DNA from: Alphaproteobacteria bacterium
GTDB lineage: Bacteria; Pseudomonadota; Alphaproteobacteria; Rhizobiales; BM303
DNA length: 35,399 bases
Direction of reading: 5' to 3'
NCBI GenBank assembly: GCA_024275895.1
Contig: JAJRYE010000127.1
Span: 1-35,399 of the forward strand
Positions 15,668 through 24,532 of the stretch are shown here, piece by piece. A program made the translations under genes and the position numbers. The notes under the pieces are model-generated. The model saw only the letters and a list, made by a program, of their open reading frames with translations, was not told where the DNA came from and did no database searches. Within the stretch, counting starts at the first letter, position 1. Each line of letters starts with the position of its first letter.

Positions 15668-18414
15668 TTGGTTTTTTCCGAAATAATATTACCAACTGCT
15701 GTATAACCGGTTTCGGAGTATTCAAACTGGCCGATGGCGCCCTGGACCGGGCTGTCGGGGCCGGCGGCAAAAGCACCGATAATCTTGCCGAAAGCAGTCT
15801 CCCCGTTGCCCAGTAGGCCCTCAAATGTCTGACTGGTGGACCCGGTTGACTGGAAGAGGGAGGGGGCGCTCATATTGCGTCCGTCAAAATTGCTGATGGC
15901 GGCATTCCCGGTGCGGGAGGCAAAATTCCAGCTCATGTTGAAATTGCCGGCTGCCAGATAGCGGCCCCCGGCGCCGGGAAGCGCGTTCATGACATTGCCG
16001 ATGACATGGCCTTGATAAGTGGCGCTGCCTGATGCCGGCCAGTTGGCGGCAGCGGTGATCACGCCGGCCGCCCAGGTGTTGAGATGGGCGTAATCCTTTC
16101 GGGCGGAACCCGGATTTGCCGGGTCCTCATATTTCAGGCGTCCGCCCCAATAGCCCCATTCAAGAAACTTGCAGTTGCAGAAATTGACGTTGGCAGCGAA
16201 ATTTGTCACCGGGACCAGTTCGCTGCCGAGGAAATAGGTGTTGGGATTTTCCGAACCGACTGGCGCGGCGGGAAAATTCGCGCTTGTACCGTTTGAAAAA
16301 CGGATTGAAGTGCCCTCGCGATTGTGAATGGCGGCGTAGGTGTTGTCATCAAGAAATGCCGAATGGCCGGAGCCGGTACGGGATGGGTCGCTGCCGAAGG
16401 CCAGCACATAGAGATCAATGGCCGGATCAGAATAATCATTCAGGTTCAGATTGGCCCGCAATCTGTTGCTTGAGGCATTAAAAAGGATTTCGGTATCGAG
16501 CACTCCTGAACTCATAACCTTCGAGATCGCGGGGAAGGGGCTGCCGCGTTCCATGAAACCGGCGGCGAAACCGTTCATCAGCCGGGAGCTTTGCGCCGGC
16601 AGGGAAGCGGCGCTTGTCGTGGAGGACAAGGTCGCCAGATGTGTCGTTCCATAATCCCTGACAGTAATGGAAGGGGTGAGGGGATTTGCGTAGGAAATAT
16701 GGAATGATCCCTCGTGCCGCGGATCGTTTCCGATGACGAAATTCTCCATATTGTCGCCGAAGAAGAAATTCTTCTCCGGTCCTTGCAGAGTGTCGACCCG
16801 GCCGGCGAAAGCGGCAATCATTTCCGGGCCGTCGGAGCGGAAACTCCCCCGCAGGGCAGTGCTGATTCGCGGTCCGTTGCCATCGCCGGTATCAAAGACG
16901 GTCCCAGCATGAACCATGACATAGGAGTGCTGGCCCCTGCCTGTGCCATCGATCAGCAAAGAGGCCTGCAAGGTGACTGAGCGGCTCGAAGCTGCGTCCT
17001 GATAAATACCGATATTGCCGCTGGTCTGCTCCTTGAGATAAAACGCGGAGATCATGGCGGGAGCGCCGGAGCCGATATTGGCATTAAATCCAAACGGAAT
17101 TGCCGTACCCTGAAGCATATCGGGATGAATATTGTAAATCCGTGTGTTGCCGCTTGCCGCCGTACGGACCGGCGCTTTGCCGCCGAGGATAAAAAAAGCA
17201 TCCGATCCGTCATTCGAGGGACCCGCGGCGCCATCCATTTCATAGAAGAAAAATTTCTCATCCGATGAAACATAACCACGGCCGGAAAAAGCCGAACCAT
17301 CAAAATTCCGCCCGTCAGTAAAGCTGAAATGCCCGGTCCGCCAGGGAACGCTGCCGCCTGGAGAGGCGGTGTTTTCGCTCAAGCGCCCGTTTTCAATCTT
17401 GCCTTCATCCGTGTAGTCATATGCTGGCGAGCCGCCCAGTAATCCGGTTCTCCACCCATCCTGAATAACCAGCGGCGGCGCGGTGTTGATGGTATAGCTT
17501 GGGGCCGCTTCAATCAGGCGCGCCTTTACGGCAACGGTTTCAACCGTGATGATTTTGGCGCGCGATTCATCAGCTGCGGCGGCATCGGGCCTGACCACAA
17601 CAGTTTCAACTTCAACAACGGAGGTTGTTTTGACGGCGCTTTTGGGCGGCGGTGCGGTGTTTTGCGGCGAGTTGCCGGAATTTTCCCTGCCAATGCCGCT
17701 TCGCGCAACCGTGCCTGATGTGGGTTTCCGCCGCGCTCCACCGCTTTTTCCCTTTTTGCCGGCAAGCGCTTTTTGCACGGCAGCGATATCCTGGCGGCTG
17801 GTGCGGCGCAGATCAAGATGCCCGGCAGGGTTGACGTGAACGGTGTTGCCGTTCTGGAACACTCTCTTGATGCGGCGGCACGATGAAATCGCTATGCCGG
17901 AGCAGTTTGTACCGACCGCCATCTGGTCACCGAAGAGGAAATTGAAATTCCCCTGGTGTCCGCTTTGATCCACCCGGCCCGAAACCACGCCGCCGCGCAC
18001 CCCCAATGTGGCGATGGATGTGCGGATTGTGACGCCGCCCCTGTTTTTGGAAAGGCTTCCACCGACAAAACGAAAAGCGCCCTTGACGAAATTGGCAACC
18101 ATCTTGCCGGTTTTCCTGTTCGGGTCATAAACGAATTTATCAATGCGCAATTCCGAACCGGGGCCGATAGTGAATGCCGAGCCGTCGAGCAGCAAAAGCT
18201 GCACCATCCCGCCGGCGGATGTTTTTATACGCTCGTTGTAAAAAACCTTTTTGCCCAGAACAAGCGTGCGCGGCGCGCCGCCAAGCTGCGTGCCCGTGGC
18301 GCGGGGGTTGACAGCGCTGGTGACGCCGACATTTGTCGCGGCATCGGCGGCCCCGCCGGGCAGGATGGCGAGAATTCCAAGCAGTGCTCCGATCGAGGAG
18401 TGTCGAAATGTCAT
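15664..18414 (-). CDS. Secreted FecR-domain protein with TbpB-like C-terminus, probable Slam/T11SS cargo
   Basis: The start is the ATG at 18414, five bases after a perfect AAGGAGG (18426-18420), giving 916 residues. A Sec signal peptide (about residues 1-25, ending ADA) leads to a FecR domain at about 45-165, including MVQLLLLDGSAFTIGPGSEL, FRFVGGSLSKN and TIRTSIATLGVRGG. A Pro/Lys/Ser-rich linker at about 210-300 follows. The remaining 600 residues are Gly/Ser/Asn-rich beta-structure. Near the end come GNFNMSWNFASRTGNAAISNF and IIGAFAAGPDSPVQGAIGQFEYS (each quoted in part), recalling the eight-stranded barrel of transferrin-binding-protein-like lipoproteins, the signature by which Slam proteins recognise cargo. 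No lipobox is visible. It follows the Slam-like gene with an 11-14 base gap. The ligand is unknown; the FecR fold here is extracellular rather than a sigma-factor regulator. Confidence 0.75.
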   Translation of the reverse strand: MTFRHSSIGALLGILAILPGGAADAATNVGVTSAVNPRATGTQLGGAPRTLVLGKKVFYNERIKTSAGGMVQLLLLDGSAFTIGPGSELRIDKFVYDPNRKTGKMVANFVKGAFRFVGGSLSKNRGGVTIRTSIATLGVRGGVVSGRVDQSGHQGNFNFLFGDQMAVGTNCSGIAISSCRRIKRVFQNGNTVHVNPAGHLDLRRTSRQDIAAVQKALAGKKGKSGGARRKPTSGTVARSGIGRENSGNSPQNTAPPPKSAVKTTSVVEVETVVVRPDAAAADESRAKIITVETVAVKARLIEAAPSYTINTAPPLVIQDGWRTGLLGGSPAYDYTDEGKIENGRLSENTASPGGSVPWRTGHFSFTDGRNFDGSAFSGRGYVSSDEKFFFYEMDGAAGPSNDGSDAFFILGGKAPVRTAASGNTRIYNIHPDMLQGTAIPFGFNANIGSGAPAMISAFYLKEQTSGNIGIYQDAASSRSVTLQASLLIDGTGRGQHSYVMVHAGTVFDTGDGNGPRISTALRGSFRSDGPEMIAAFAGRVDTLQGPEKNFFFGDNMENFVIGNDPRHEGSFHISYANPLTPSITVRDYGTTHLATLSSTTSAASLPAQSSRLMNGFAAGFMERGSPFPAISKVMSSGVLDTEILFNASSNRLRANLNLNDYSDPAIDLYVLAFGSDPSRTGSGHSAFLDDNTYAAIHNREGTSIRFSNGTSANFPAAPVGSENPNTYFLGSELVPVTNFAANVNFCNCKFLEWGYWGGRLKYEDPANPGSARKDYAHLNTWAAGVITAAANWPASGSATYQGHVIGNVMNALPGAGGRYLAAGNFNMSWNFASRTGNAAISNFDGRNMSAPSLFQSTGSTSQTFEGLLGNGETAFGKIIGAFAAGPDSPVQGAIGQFEYSETGYTAVGNIISEKTN

Positions 18415-18428
18415 CAAAGCCTCCTTGT

Positions 18429-19805
18429 TCAGAATTTGTAGCCAATGCCAAGCGTGGCGGAAAAATTCTGGTATTTGTATATGCCGTAACTGGAATCAAC
18501 CTTGCGGTATTCCACCTGCGGCATAAGGCTCACGCCGCTGGCGACCGGGACGATCAGCCTGGTGCGGGCAAAATACTCGTTATTGCTCTGCCGTTTTGCA
18601 GCGTTGATTGAGGGGTCGGGTTTGTCATAGCGAACATAGCGGTATCCGCCGGTGATATCGAGCAGCCAGTTACGGCTCATGGCTCCCTTTCCCCTGACAG
18701 GCGATGGCAAGGAGAAGCTGGCGCCGATTTCGCCGCCCATCTGGAGATTGTCAAAGAAGACGGCCCTTACTTCCTCGCGCACAAGGCGCAGCTTGCCGTG
18801 CACCAGAAGGCTGGAATTAAGAGTGGAAGCCAGCGCGATTTCAGCGCTCAGCTCATGACCGTTTTTGTTTGTCGCGGTCAGACGCCGCGGCGTGTTGTTG
18901 TACCATTTACGGCGATACTCGGCCTTAAGACGCAAACTGCGCGTGGCGCTGGCGCGGTTGACGAAGCGCAAACCGGCCCCGACTGTGCCAAAATACAGAT
19001 TATCCTCAAGTCCGACGGCATTGCCAATTCCGTAAACGCCAAGCTGGGTCTTGTTGATTCCGAAGCGCTGCATGTTAAATGAAGGGCCGAGCGTGACCTC
19101 GGCCACAGCGGTATCAAGCCGTTCAAACGAGACATATTTCGCGCCGTAAAACAGAAAATCCGCCTCCAGCAGATCGCCCTGCCGGTGCAGATCATATTCG
19201 TAATGCAAGGAGGAAGCAAAAAATGCGTTGACGCCGGCCTTCCCCACACTCTCGTTATCCAGGGTAAAAGTGACACCGTTCAGATTGACCTGATTTGAGC
19301 CAGGGCCGGAATTGGCGTTGGACTGGATTCTGAAACCGCCCGTAACCGTGCCGGAAAAGGCGTGCCGCTGTTGTTTGTTTTTGATTTTGGCAACATAGAG
19401 TGCGACGCGCCGGCGGACGATATCAGGGACATTGTCGCCCGACATGGCACGATCAAAATAATCCTCGGCCGTGGCGTAGGAACCAAGGCGGTAATAAAGA
19501 ACGCCCAGTTCCAGTTGAATGCGCGGCAGACCGGGGGCAAAAATCAGCATTCGCTCCAGCGCGGTTATCGCCCCTTCATAATCCCCCAGACGGATTGAAA
19601 TCGTGGCATAGGAAAAGGCGATATCGAGATCGGCCGGATCGGCGAGCATTTGCCTGAAAAGCGCATCGCGCCGGGCTTCCAGTGAAGCCGCCTTTGCCGG
19701 CAGCGGCGGGATTTCGCGGGCAAAAAGGGCTTGGGAATGGGTAAAAAACACTAAAGCGCACATCAAGAGAGCGGTGGAAACAAAACATCTCCCCCCGAGC
19801 CGCAT
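18429..19805 (-). CDS. Slam/DUF560-family outer-membrane translocator (type XI secretion)
   Basis: I place the start at the ATG at 19805 with GGGAG upstream; an earlier ATG at 19838 would add 11 residues before the signal peptide. The signal peptide runs RLGGRCFVSTALLMCALVFF and ends at ALFA. Residues about 40-140 hold tetratricopeptide-like helices (DIAFSYATISIRLGDYEGAI, IQLELGVLYYRLGSYATAEDYF). The rest is a transmembrane beta-barrel rich in alternating strands, ending in LGIGYKF with the terminal Phe typical of outer-membrane proteins. TPR plus DUF560 barrel is the layout of surface lipoprotein assembly modifiers, which move TbpB-like proteins to or across the outer membrane. The gene is immediately upstream of a TbpB-like FecR protein, its evident substrate. 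Length of 458 residues is normal for the family. Confidence 0.78.
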   Translation of the reverse strand: MRLGGRCFVSTALLMCALVFFTHSQALFAREIPPLPAKAASLEARRDALFRQMLADPADLDIAFSYATISIRLGDYEGAITALERMLIFAPGLPRIQLELGVLYYRLGSYATAEDYFDRAMSGDNVPDIVRRRVALYVAKIKNKQQRHAFSGTVTGGFRIQSNANSGPGSNQVNLNGVTFTLDNESVGKAGVNAFFASSLHYEYDLHRQGDLLEADFLFYGAKYVSFERLDTAVAEVTLGPSFNMQRFGINKTQLGVYGIGNAVGLEDNLYFGTVGAGLRFVNRASATRSLRLKAEYRRKWYNNTPRRLTATNKNGHELSAEIALASTLNSSLLVHGKLRLVREEVRAVFFDNLQMGGEIGASFSLPSPVRGKGAMSRNWLLDITGGYRYVRYDKPDPSINAAKRQSNNEYFARTRLIVPVASGVSLMPQVEYRKVDSSYGIYKYQNFSATLGIGYKF

Positions 19806-19854
19806 CACTACCGCTCCCGCCCAATTCTGCGGAACCATTCCTGCGCGTCCCCGC

Positions 19855-19883
19855 CAAAAAACGAGACGAAAGACCGTCTCGTT
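19855..19883 (-). terminator. Terminator-like hairpin in the Slam gene leader
   Basis: Reading the minus strand, AACGAGACG (19883-19875) pairs perfectly with CGTCTCGTT (19868-19860) across a 6-base loop and runs into an unbroken T tract to 19855. It lies about 50 bases before the chosen Slam start, inside what must be its 5' leader. It could attenuate the operon or end a small RNA transcribed leftward from the 20000 region. Confidence 0.6.
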
Positions 19884-19936
19884 ATCCTATATCTTGCCCC
19901 TGTATAGCCGTATTAGACCATGGGGTTGATCGTTTT

Positions 19937-19951
19937 TCAATCTTTGATTGA
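19937..19951. promoter_or_regulatory. Palindrome, candidate operator between Slam and TPR-SPOR genes
   Basis: TCAATC-TTT-GATTGA is a perfect 6+6 palindrome with a 3-base centre, midway in the 274-base divergent intergenic region. It could bind a dimeric regulator of the secretion operon. It does not match the FNR (TTGAT-N4-ATCAA) or Fur consensus, so the regulator is unknown. No clear sigma70 promoter could be fixed around it. Confidence 0.3.
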
Positions 19952-20079
19952 CGGGTTTTTCAGGATCGTTTCAACTGCGGCGGGCTTGAAAACGACACGC
20001 ACTATAACTTGATTTTATCCACCGGCTGGCCAATTCTTGTTCAAGGAGCGAATCACTCCTGTTTGAGGGGGGCAAGGGC

Positions 20080-21210
20080 ATGCGGTTCTGGTTTTTTGTG
20101 CTTATTGGAATGGGGGTGGGGATTGCGCCCGCAGCAGCGGCGCGCGTTTCGGATATTCAGGCTGGACAGAACGCTTTTCAGACCGGAAAATACGCCGACG
20201 CCATAACCCGGTTTTCCAATATTATCGCGAAGGGCAAGGCGGATAAAAAAGTTCTGGCCAGGGTCTTTTTATTGCGCGGGATCGCCTATCGCCGATTAAA
20301 ACGCCCGACATCGGCAATCGCGGATTTCTCCAACGCCATCTGGCTCGATGAGCTTCCCGTTTCCCTGCAATCACGGGCCTATATCAACCGGGGCCAGCTC
20401 CGCCTGCTCATGAGCCAGCATGATCAGGCGTTGAAAGACATGAATGAGGCGGTGCGTCTGGCGCCCTCGGCAATGAGCTATTCGGCGCGCGCGGAGGCGC
20501 TTGTCCGGCTGGGCGATTCCGCGCGGGCGATTGCCGATCTGGACCGGGCCTTGAGAGATAAGGCGGCGCTCAGATACCGTATCCATTTTATTCGCGCGCA
20601 GGCATTTGAAGCTTTGGGACGAAAAGCGGACGCAAGGGCAAATCTGCAAAAAGCGCTCGGCTACAAGCCCGGCTTCAAGCCGGCCAGCCGGATGCTGGCG
20701 GCTCTGGGCGGCGCGGTGGTAACGGCGCGGACAGCCGCTAATCATAAACCGGGCGGCCGCTCAGCGCCGCAAAGAGCTGACAGGATCGTCACCGGCTCGA
20801 TCCGGCCGCATTCAGCCGCAGGAAAAAGCTCCGGCGATGCGGCGGAAAAAGACTGGACGCTTGCCACCCGCACGATCCGCGGCACGGCGGCGCCGGAGCC
20901 GGTGCGGCGTTCCGGTCCGGCAAAAGCCGCCGGGATGCGGCTGCGCCGCGCACAGGGCAGCCGCGAATTTGTCCTTCAGCTTTCGGCGCGCCGGACACTG
21001 GAAACGGCGAAGGTGGCGCTGCATCATATCGCCTCCGCAAACCGCGATTTGCTCTCGGGAAGGGAGCTTTATGTGGAAAAGGCCCATTCCGCCAGACTGG
21101 GAGAAATCTACCGGGTCAGACTCGGTTATTTTACCGCCAGAGGCGAGCCAGCGAAATTATGCGGCAGGCTGAAAATACGCGGGCAACCGTGTTTTCTGGC
21201 GCGCAGATAA
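20080..21210 (+). CDS. Exported TPR protein with C-terminal SPOR domain
   Basis: The 376-residue protein starts at an ATG after GAGGGGGGCAAGGGC and has a short Sec signal peptide (MRFWFFVLIGMGVGIAPAAA, cleavage after AAA). Residues about 25-210 contain at least five tetratricopeptide repeats (AGQNAFQTGKYADAITRFS, LRGIAYRRLKRPTSAIADFS, YSARAEALVRLGDSARAIAD). A basic, Pro/Ala-rich linker follows. The last 85 residues (from about 292, REFVLQLSARRTLETAKVAL, ending EPAKLCGRLKIRGQPCFL) form a SPOR domain, which binds denuded peptidoglycan glycans at division sites. The two Cys of the C-terminal segment are a common SPOR feature in alphaproteobacteria. A periplasmic role in septal or cell-wall organisation is likely; exact function unknown. 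It diverges from the Slam operon and may share its control region. Confidence 0.75.
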   Translation: MRFWFFVLIGMGVGIAPAAAARVSDIQAGQNAFQTGKYADAITRFSNIIAKGKADKKVLARVFLLRGIAYRRLKRPTSAIADFSNAIWLDELPVSLQSRAYINRGQLRLLMSQHDQALKDMNEAVRLAPSAMSYSARAEALVRLGDSARAIADLDRALRDKAALRYRIHFIRAQAFEALGRKADARANLQKALGYKPGFKPASRMLAALGGAVVTARTAANHKPGGRSAPQRADRIVTGSIRPHSAAGKSSGDAAEKDWTLATRTIRGTAAPEPVRRSGPAKAAGMRLRRAQGSREFVLQLSARRTLETAKVALHHIASANRDLLSGRELYVEKAHSARLGEIYRVRLGYFTARGEPAKLCGRLKIRGQPCFLARR

Positions 21211-21343
21211 GGCAAAGTCGAATAATTTTTCTCTATTCGCTGTTTTAGCCGCCGGAAACAGACTATGAAAGGACACTGCCTGGCGGGTCCGGCCGGAAAT
21301 CCGGTGTTCCGGAACGGGAAGATATGACAATAAGTAGCTGACC

Positions 21344-22102
21344 ATGAAAAAAAACTCCAAAAAAAAATCCGAAAAAAACCGGTTTGCCGAACTTGCAAAG
21401 CCGGATCAGCCGGTAAAAAGCAAGGGGTTTGGCGCGCGGCTGCGCAACTATTTCCTCACCGGGCTGGTGATCGCGGCGCCTTTAAGCATCACGATCTATA
21501 TCACCTGGAGCTTTATCAATATTGTTGATGGGTGGATCAAGCCCTGGGTTCCCGATACTTATAACCCGGAGACCTATCTTCCCTTTGATGTGCCCGGCGT
21601 TGGCCTTGTCTTTGTTCTGATCGGCCTTACCGTTCTGGGCGCATTGGCGGCCAATCTGTTTGGCCGCACCCTTGTGGATATGGGGGAGCGCCTGCTCGGA
21701 CGCATGCCGGTGGTGCGCAATCTGTACAGCGCCCTCAAGCAGATATTTGAAACGGTGATTTCCCAAAGCAACACTTCGTTTCGCGAAGTCGGGCTTATAG
21801 AATACCCACGCAAGGGGCTTTACGCCATTGTTTTCGTCTCGACCGATGCCAAGGGCGAGATTCTTCACCGGCTCGATGGCAAGGATAAAGAGGATATTAT
21901 CAGCGTTTTTTTGCCCACGACGCCGAACCCGACCTCAGGTTTTTTGCTGTTCCTGCCGCGCTGTGACATGATCAAGCTGGACATGAGCGTCGAGGAGGCC
22001 GCCAAGCTGGTTATTTCAGCCGGTCTGGTAACGCCCGATTATATTAAAGATGAGCCGCAGATCAAACAAAGTGTCAGGGTCAGTAATCCCGAAGAAGCTT
22101 GA
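21344..22102 (+). CDS. DUF502-family inner-membrane protein
   Basis: The 252-residue protein begins with a Lys-rich cytoplasmic tail (KKNSKKKSEKNRF), then two hydrophobic helices at about 33-55 (YFLTGLVIAAPLSITIYITW) and 85-107 (GLVFVLIGLTVLGALAANL). The soluble part contains the family hallmarks GRMPVVRNLYSALKQ, FREVGLIEYPRKGLYAI, FLPTTPNPTSGFLLFLPRCD and MSVEEAAKLVISAGLV. DUF502 proteins are widespread in bacteria and plants (COV1-like); their biochemical role is unsettled. A family match is certain from the NPTSGF segment and overall length. The 133 bases upstream contain overlapping CCGG-based inverted repeats around 21280-21313 but no clear promoter. Confidence 0.88.
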   Translation: MKKNSKKKSEKNRFAELAKPDQPVKSKGFGARLRNYFLTGLVIAAPLSITIYITWSFINIVDGWIKPWVPDTYNPETYLPFDVPGVGLVFVLIGLTVLGALAANLFGRTLVDMGERLLGRMPVVRNLYSALKQIFETVISQSNTSFREVGLIEYPRKGLYAIVFVSTDAKGEILHRLDGKDKEDIISVFLPTTPNPTSGFLLFLPRCDMIKLDMSVEEAAKLVISAGLVTPDYIKDEPQIKQSVRVSNPEEA

Positions 22103-22224
22103 AAACAGGGCCGAAATGTACTGTCGGCTGGATTGTGTCTATTTTCGCCTTTCTTTTGCCCAGTTTTTGAGCAACAATGATCGCGAGACGGGATGAGAGA
22201 TTCTAAAAATTGGAGGACAATTCA

Positions 22225-22593
22225 ATGACCATTTTTAAATTCACCGGACGCGCCTTTGCGTTGGCGGCGGCATCCGTGTTTGCCGTTGCGCTCACCGCAT
22301 CGGTTCCTGATCAGGCCCGCGCCGCCAGCAAGACAGGTAATTTCCTGCTTGGCGCCGCCGCAGGCGCAGCGGGTCTGGCTGTATTGCACGGCCTGAAGAA
22401 AAACCGCCGTTATGAGCGCCGTTATTATCAGCCGGCCCCGCGCCGCTATTATGCGCCGCCGCCGCGCCGCTACTACGCCCCGGCGGCATGGAGCCCGGAA
22501 TGGTATAATTACTGCTCCAGCAAGTATCGCAGCTTCAATCCCAATACCGGCTATTATCTGTCCTATTCGGGCCGGTACCGCTTCTGCCGTTAA
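22225..22593 (+). CDS. BA14K-family small exported protein
   Basis: The start is set at the ATG at 22225 because GGAGG at 22212-22216 is correctly placed for it and lies inside the codons of the alternative ATG at 22210; this gives 122 residues. A signal peptide (FKFTGRAFALAAASVFAVAL, cleavage near ARAASK) is followed by a Gly/Ala stretch (GAAAGAAGLAVLHG), a Tyr/Arg/Pro-rich repeat region (YYQPAPRRYYAPPPRRYYAP) and the BA14K box YCSSKYRSFNPNTGYYLSY with a final Cys (YRFCR). The Brucella member is an immunoreactive lectin-like protein; other family members in Hyphomicrobiales have no known role. It stands alone between two gaps and is closed by a terminator. Confidence 0.85.
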   Translation: MTIFKFTGRAFALAAASVFAVALTASVPDQARAASKTGNFLLGAAAGAAGLAVLHGLKKNRRYERRYYQPAPRRYYAPPPRRYYAPAAWSPEWYNYCSSKYRSFNPNTGYYLSYSGRYRFCR

Positions 22594-22636
22594 AAGCTGC
22601 TTTTCAGGCCGTGACGGTCTGATCCATTGAAAAGAG

Positions 22637-22686
22637 GCCCTGTTCGCGGCCCCTTGCAGGGGTGAGCGGGCAGGGTTTTTTGTTTT
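22637..22686 (+). terminator. Terminator after the BA14K gene
   Basis: Nested hairpin: CCCTG (22638-22642) pairs with CAGGG (22671-22675), a short CGC/GCG step lies inside, and CCCCT (22650-22654) pairs with AGGGG (22658-22662) at the tip. TTTTTTGTTTT follows. The convergent carbamoyltransferase gene ends at the same place and may use the structure from the other side, though its T tract there is weak. Confidence 0.75.
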
Positions 22687-24520
22687 AATCCAGAGCGAAA
22701 CGGTCGCGGTGATTTTGCGCCAGTTCCGGGTTCTGGGCGCTCTTGTGGAGAACGCAATTGCCGATCACCAGCAATTCCAGGCCGGTTCCCATGAAACAGC
22801 GAAAAGCGTCTTCAGGCGAGGAGACAATCGGCTCGCCGCGGATATTGAACGAGGTGTTCACCAGAACCGGGCAACCGGTGCGGGCTTTAAAAGCGCTCAG
22901 CAGGGCGTGATAGCGCGGGTTGGTTTTTGCACTCACCGACTGAACCCGGGCGGAATAATCGACATGGGTGACGGCGGGGATTTCAGAGCGGGCGATATTG
23001 AGTTTTTCAATGCCGAAAAGGGCGTTTTCTTCCGCGCTCATCCGCCGCCGGCGTTTTTCATGCACATCGGCGACAATGAGCATATAGGGACTCTCGGTAT
23101 CAAGCTCAAACCACTCCGCGATATCCTCGGCGCGGATTGACGGCGCGAAGGGGCGGAAGGATTCGCGGTATTTGACCTTCAGATTAAGGGTTTTTTGCAT
23201 GCCGGGCGAACGCGGATCGCCCAGCATCGAGCGGTTGCCCAAAGCGCGCGGGCCAAATTCCATCCGGCCCTGAAACCAGCCGACGCCGCTATTGCCGCTC
23301 AGGGCGTCAACGGTGGTTTCCAGCAGGGCGGGGTCATCGAGAACGTTAAAAACCGCACCGGCTCCGGTAAGGCGCTCCTCGATTTCGCTTTGCGAATATT
23401 CCGGTCCCAGATAAGCCCCCTGCATCGCATCCATGCCCGGCACAACATGGCGCGGTTTGTCCAGAAGCCCGTGAGTTGCGGCCAGCGCCGCCCCCAGCGC
23501 GCCGCCGGCGTCGCCGGAGGCAGGTTGCACCCAGATGTTTTCAAAAGCGCCATCGCGCAGGATTTTGCCGTTCGCGACGCAGTTGAGCGCAACGCCGCCG
23601 GCAAGGCACAGGTTTTTCTGCCCTGTTTCGCGCGCTATGGAACGGGCCAGTTTGAGCACCGTATCTTCAAGCACCTGCTGAATGGAGGCGGCAATATCCA
23701 TCTCGCGCCTCGTGAGCTTGTCCTCGGGCCGGCGCGCCGGGCCGCCGAACAGGGCCTCAAAACGCGCATTGGTCATGCGCAGGCCGGTGTAGTAGTCGAA
23801 ATACTCCATATTGAGCCGGAAACTGCCGTCATCTTTTACATCAATGATATTGTCGCGGATCACTTGCGCATATTTCGGCTCACCATAGGGGGCAAGCCCC
23901 ATAAGCTTGTATTCACCCGAATTGACCCGGAACCCGGTATAACAGGTAAAGGCGGAATAGAGCAGGCCGAGGGAGTGGGGAAAGTGAATTTCACGTATGA
24001 TATCAAGCCGGTTTCCCGTGCCGATCGCCAGCGAGGTCGTGGCCCATTCGCCGACGCCGTCCATGGTCAGTATGGCGGCCTGATCAAATGGCGAGGGGAA
24101 AAAGGCGCTGGCGGCGTGGCTCTGGTGATGTTCGGCAAAGAGCAGCCTGTGTTCAAAATCCATCCTGGGAGCAAATTGGCGCAATTCATCGGAAAGCAGT
24201 TTTTTCTGAAACAGCTTTTCTTTCAGCCAGACCGGGATCGCCTTGAAGAAGGATGAAAACCCGCGCGGCGCAAAGGCAAGATAGTTTTCCAACAGGCGTT
24301 CAAATTTCAAAAACGGCTTGTCGTAAAAGACGATGAAATCAACATCGCTCAAGGCAATTCCGCCATGGGCGAGGCAATATTCGATTGCCTTTTCAGGAAA
24401 AGCGGAATCGTGTTTTTTGCGGCTGAAGCGTTCTTCCTGCGCAGCGGCGATGATCCGGCAATCGTTCACCAGAGCCGCGGCGCTGTCATGATAAAAGGCG
24501 GATATACCGAGGATATGCAC
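22685..24520 (-). CDS. NodU/CmcH-family carbamoyltransferase
   Basis: The 611-residue protein is read from GTG at 24520 with AGGAAA five bases upstream. The N-terminal part is the Kae1/TsaD-like domain of O-carbamoyltransferases: ILGISAFYHDSAAALV, AAAQEERFSRKKHD, the metal-binding EHHQSHAASAFF and TMDGVGEWATTS. The C-terminal part has FGPRALGNRSMLGDPRSP, KYRESFRPFAPSI and NTSFNIRGEPIVSSPEDA. Family members use carbamoyl phosphate and ATP to carbamoylate hydroxyl groups on sugars, nodulation factors or antibiotics such as cephamycin and saxitoxin. With no biosynthetic cluster in view the acceptor is unknown, but a surface polysaccharide or glycolipid is plausible. The SxtJ-like membrane gene lies 12 bases upstream, a pairing seen often in bacteria. 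Confidence 0.87.
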   Translation of the reverse strand: MHILGISAFYHDSAAALVNDCRIIAAAQEERFSRKKHDSAFPEKAIEYCLAHGGIALSDVDFIVFYDKPFLKFERLLENYLAFAPRGFSSFFKAIPVWLKEKLFQKKLLSDELRQFAPRMDFEHRLLFAEHHQSHAASAFFPSPFDQAAILTMDGVGEWATTSLAIGTGNRLDIIREIHFPHSLGLLYSAFTCYTGFRVNSGEYKLMGLAPYGEPKYAQVIRDNIIDVKDDGSFRLNMEYFDYYTGLRMTNARFEALFGGPARRPEDKLTRREMDIAASIQQVLEDTVLKLARSIARETGQKNLCLAGGVALNCVANGKILRDGAFENIWVQPASGDAGGALGAALAATHGLLDKPRHVVPGMDAMQGAYLGPEYSQSEIEERLTGAGAVFNVLDDPALLETTVDALSGNSGVGWFQGRMEFGPRALGNRSMLGDPRSPGMQKTLNLKVKYRESFRPFAPSIRAEDIAEWFELDTESPYMLIVADVHEKRRRRMSAEENALFGIEKLNIARSEIPAVTHVDYSARVQSVSAKTNPRYHALLSAFKARTGCPVLVNTSFNIRGEPIVSSPEDAFRCFMGTGLELLVIGNCVLHKSAQNPELAQNHRDRFALD

Positions 24521-24532
24521 CTGATTTTCCTG

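Noticed and set aside
21276-21315. CCGG-rich inverted repeats before the DUF502 gene as a riboswitch or terminator
   Set aside because: Several short mutually exclusive pairings are possible, with no T tract and no known riboswitch core.
23195-24256. A 353-codon open frame on the plus strand
   Set aside because: It is antisense to the clear carbamoyltransferase gene, has no recognisable domain, and its composition is that of a shadow frame in G+C-rich DNA.
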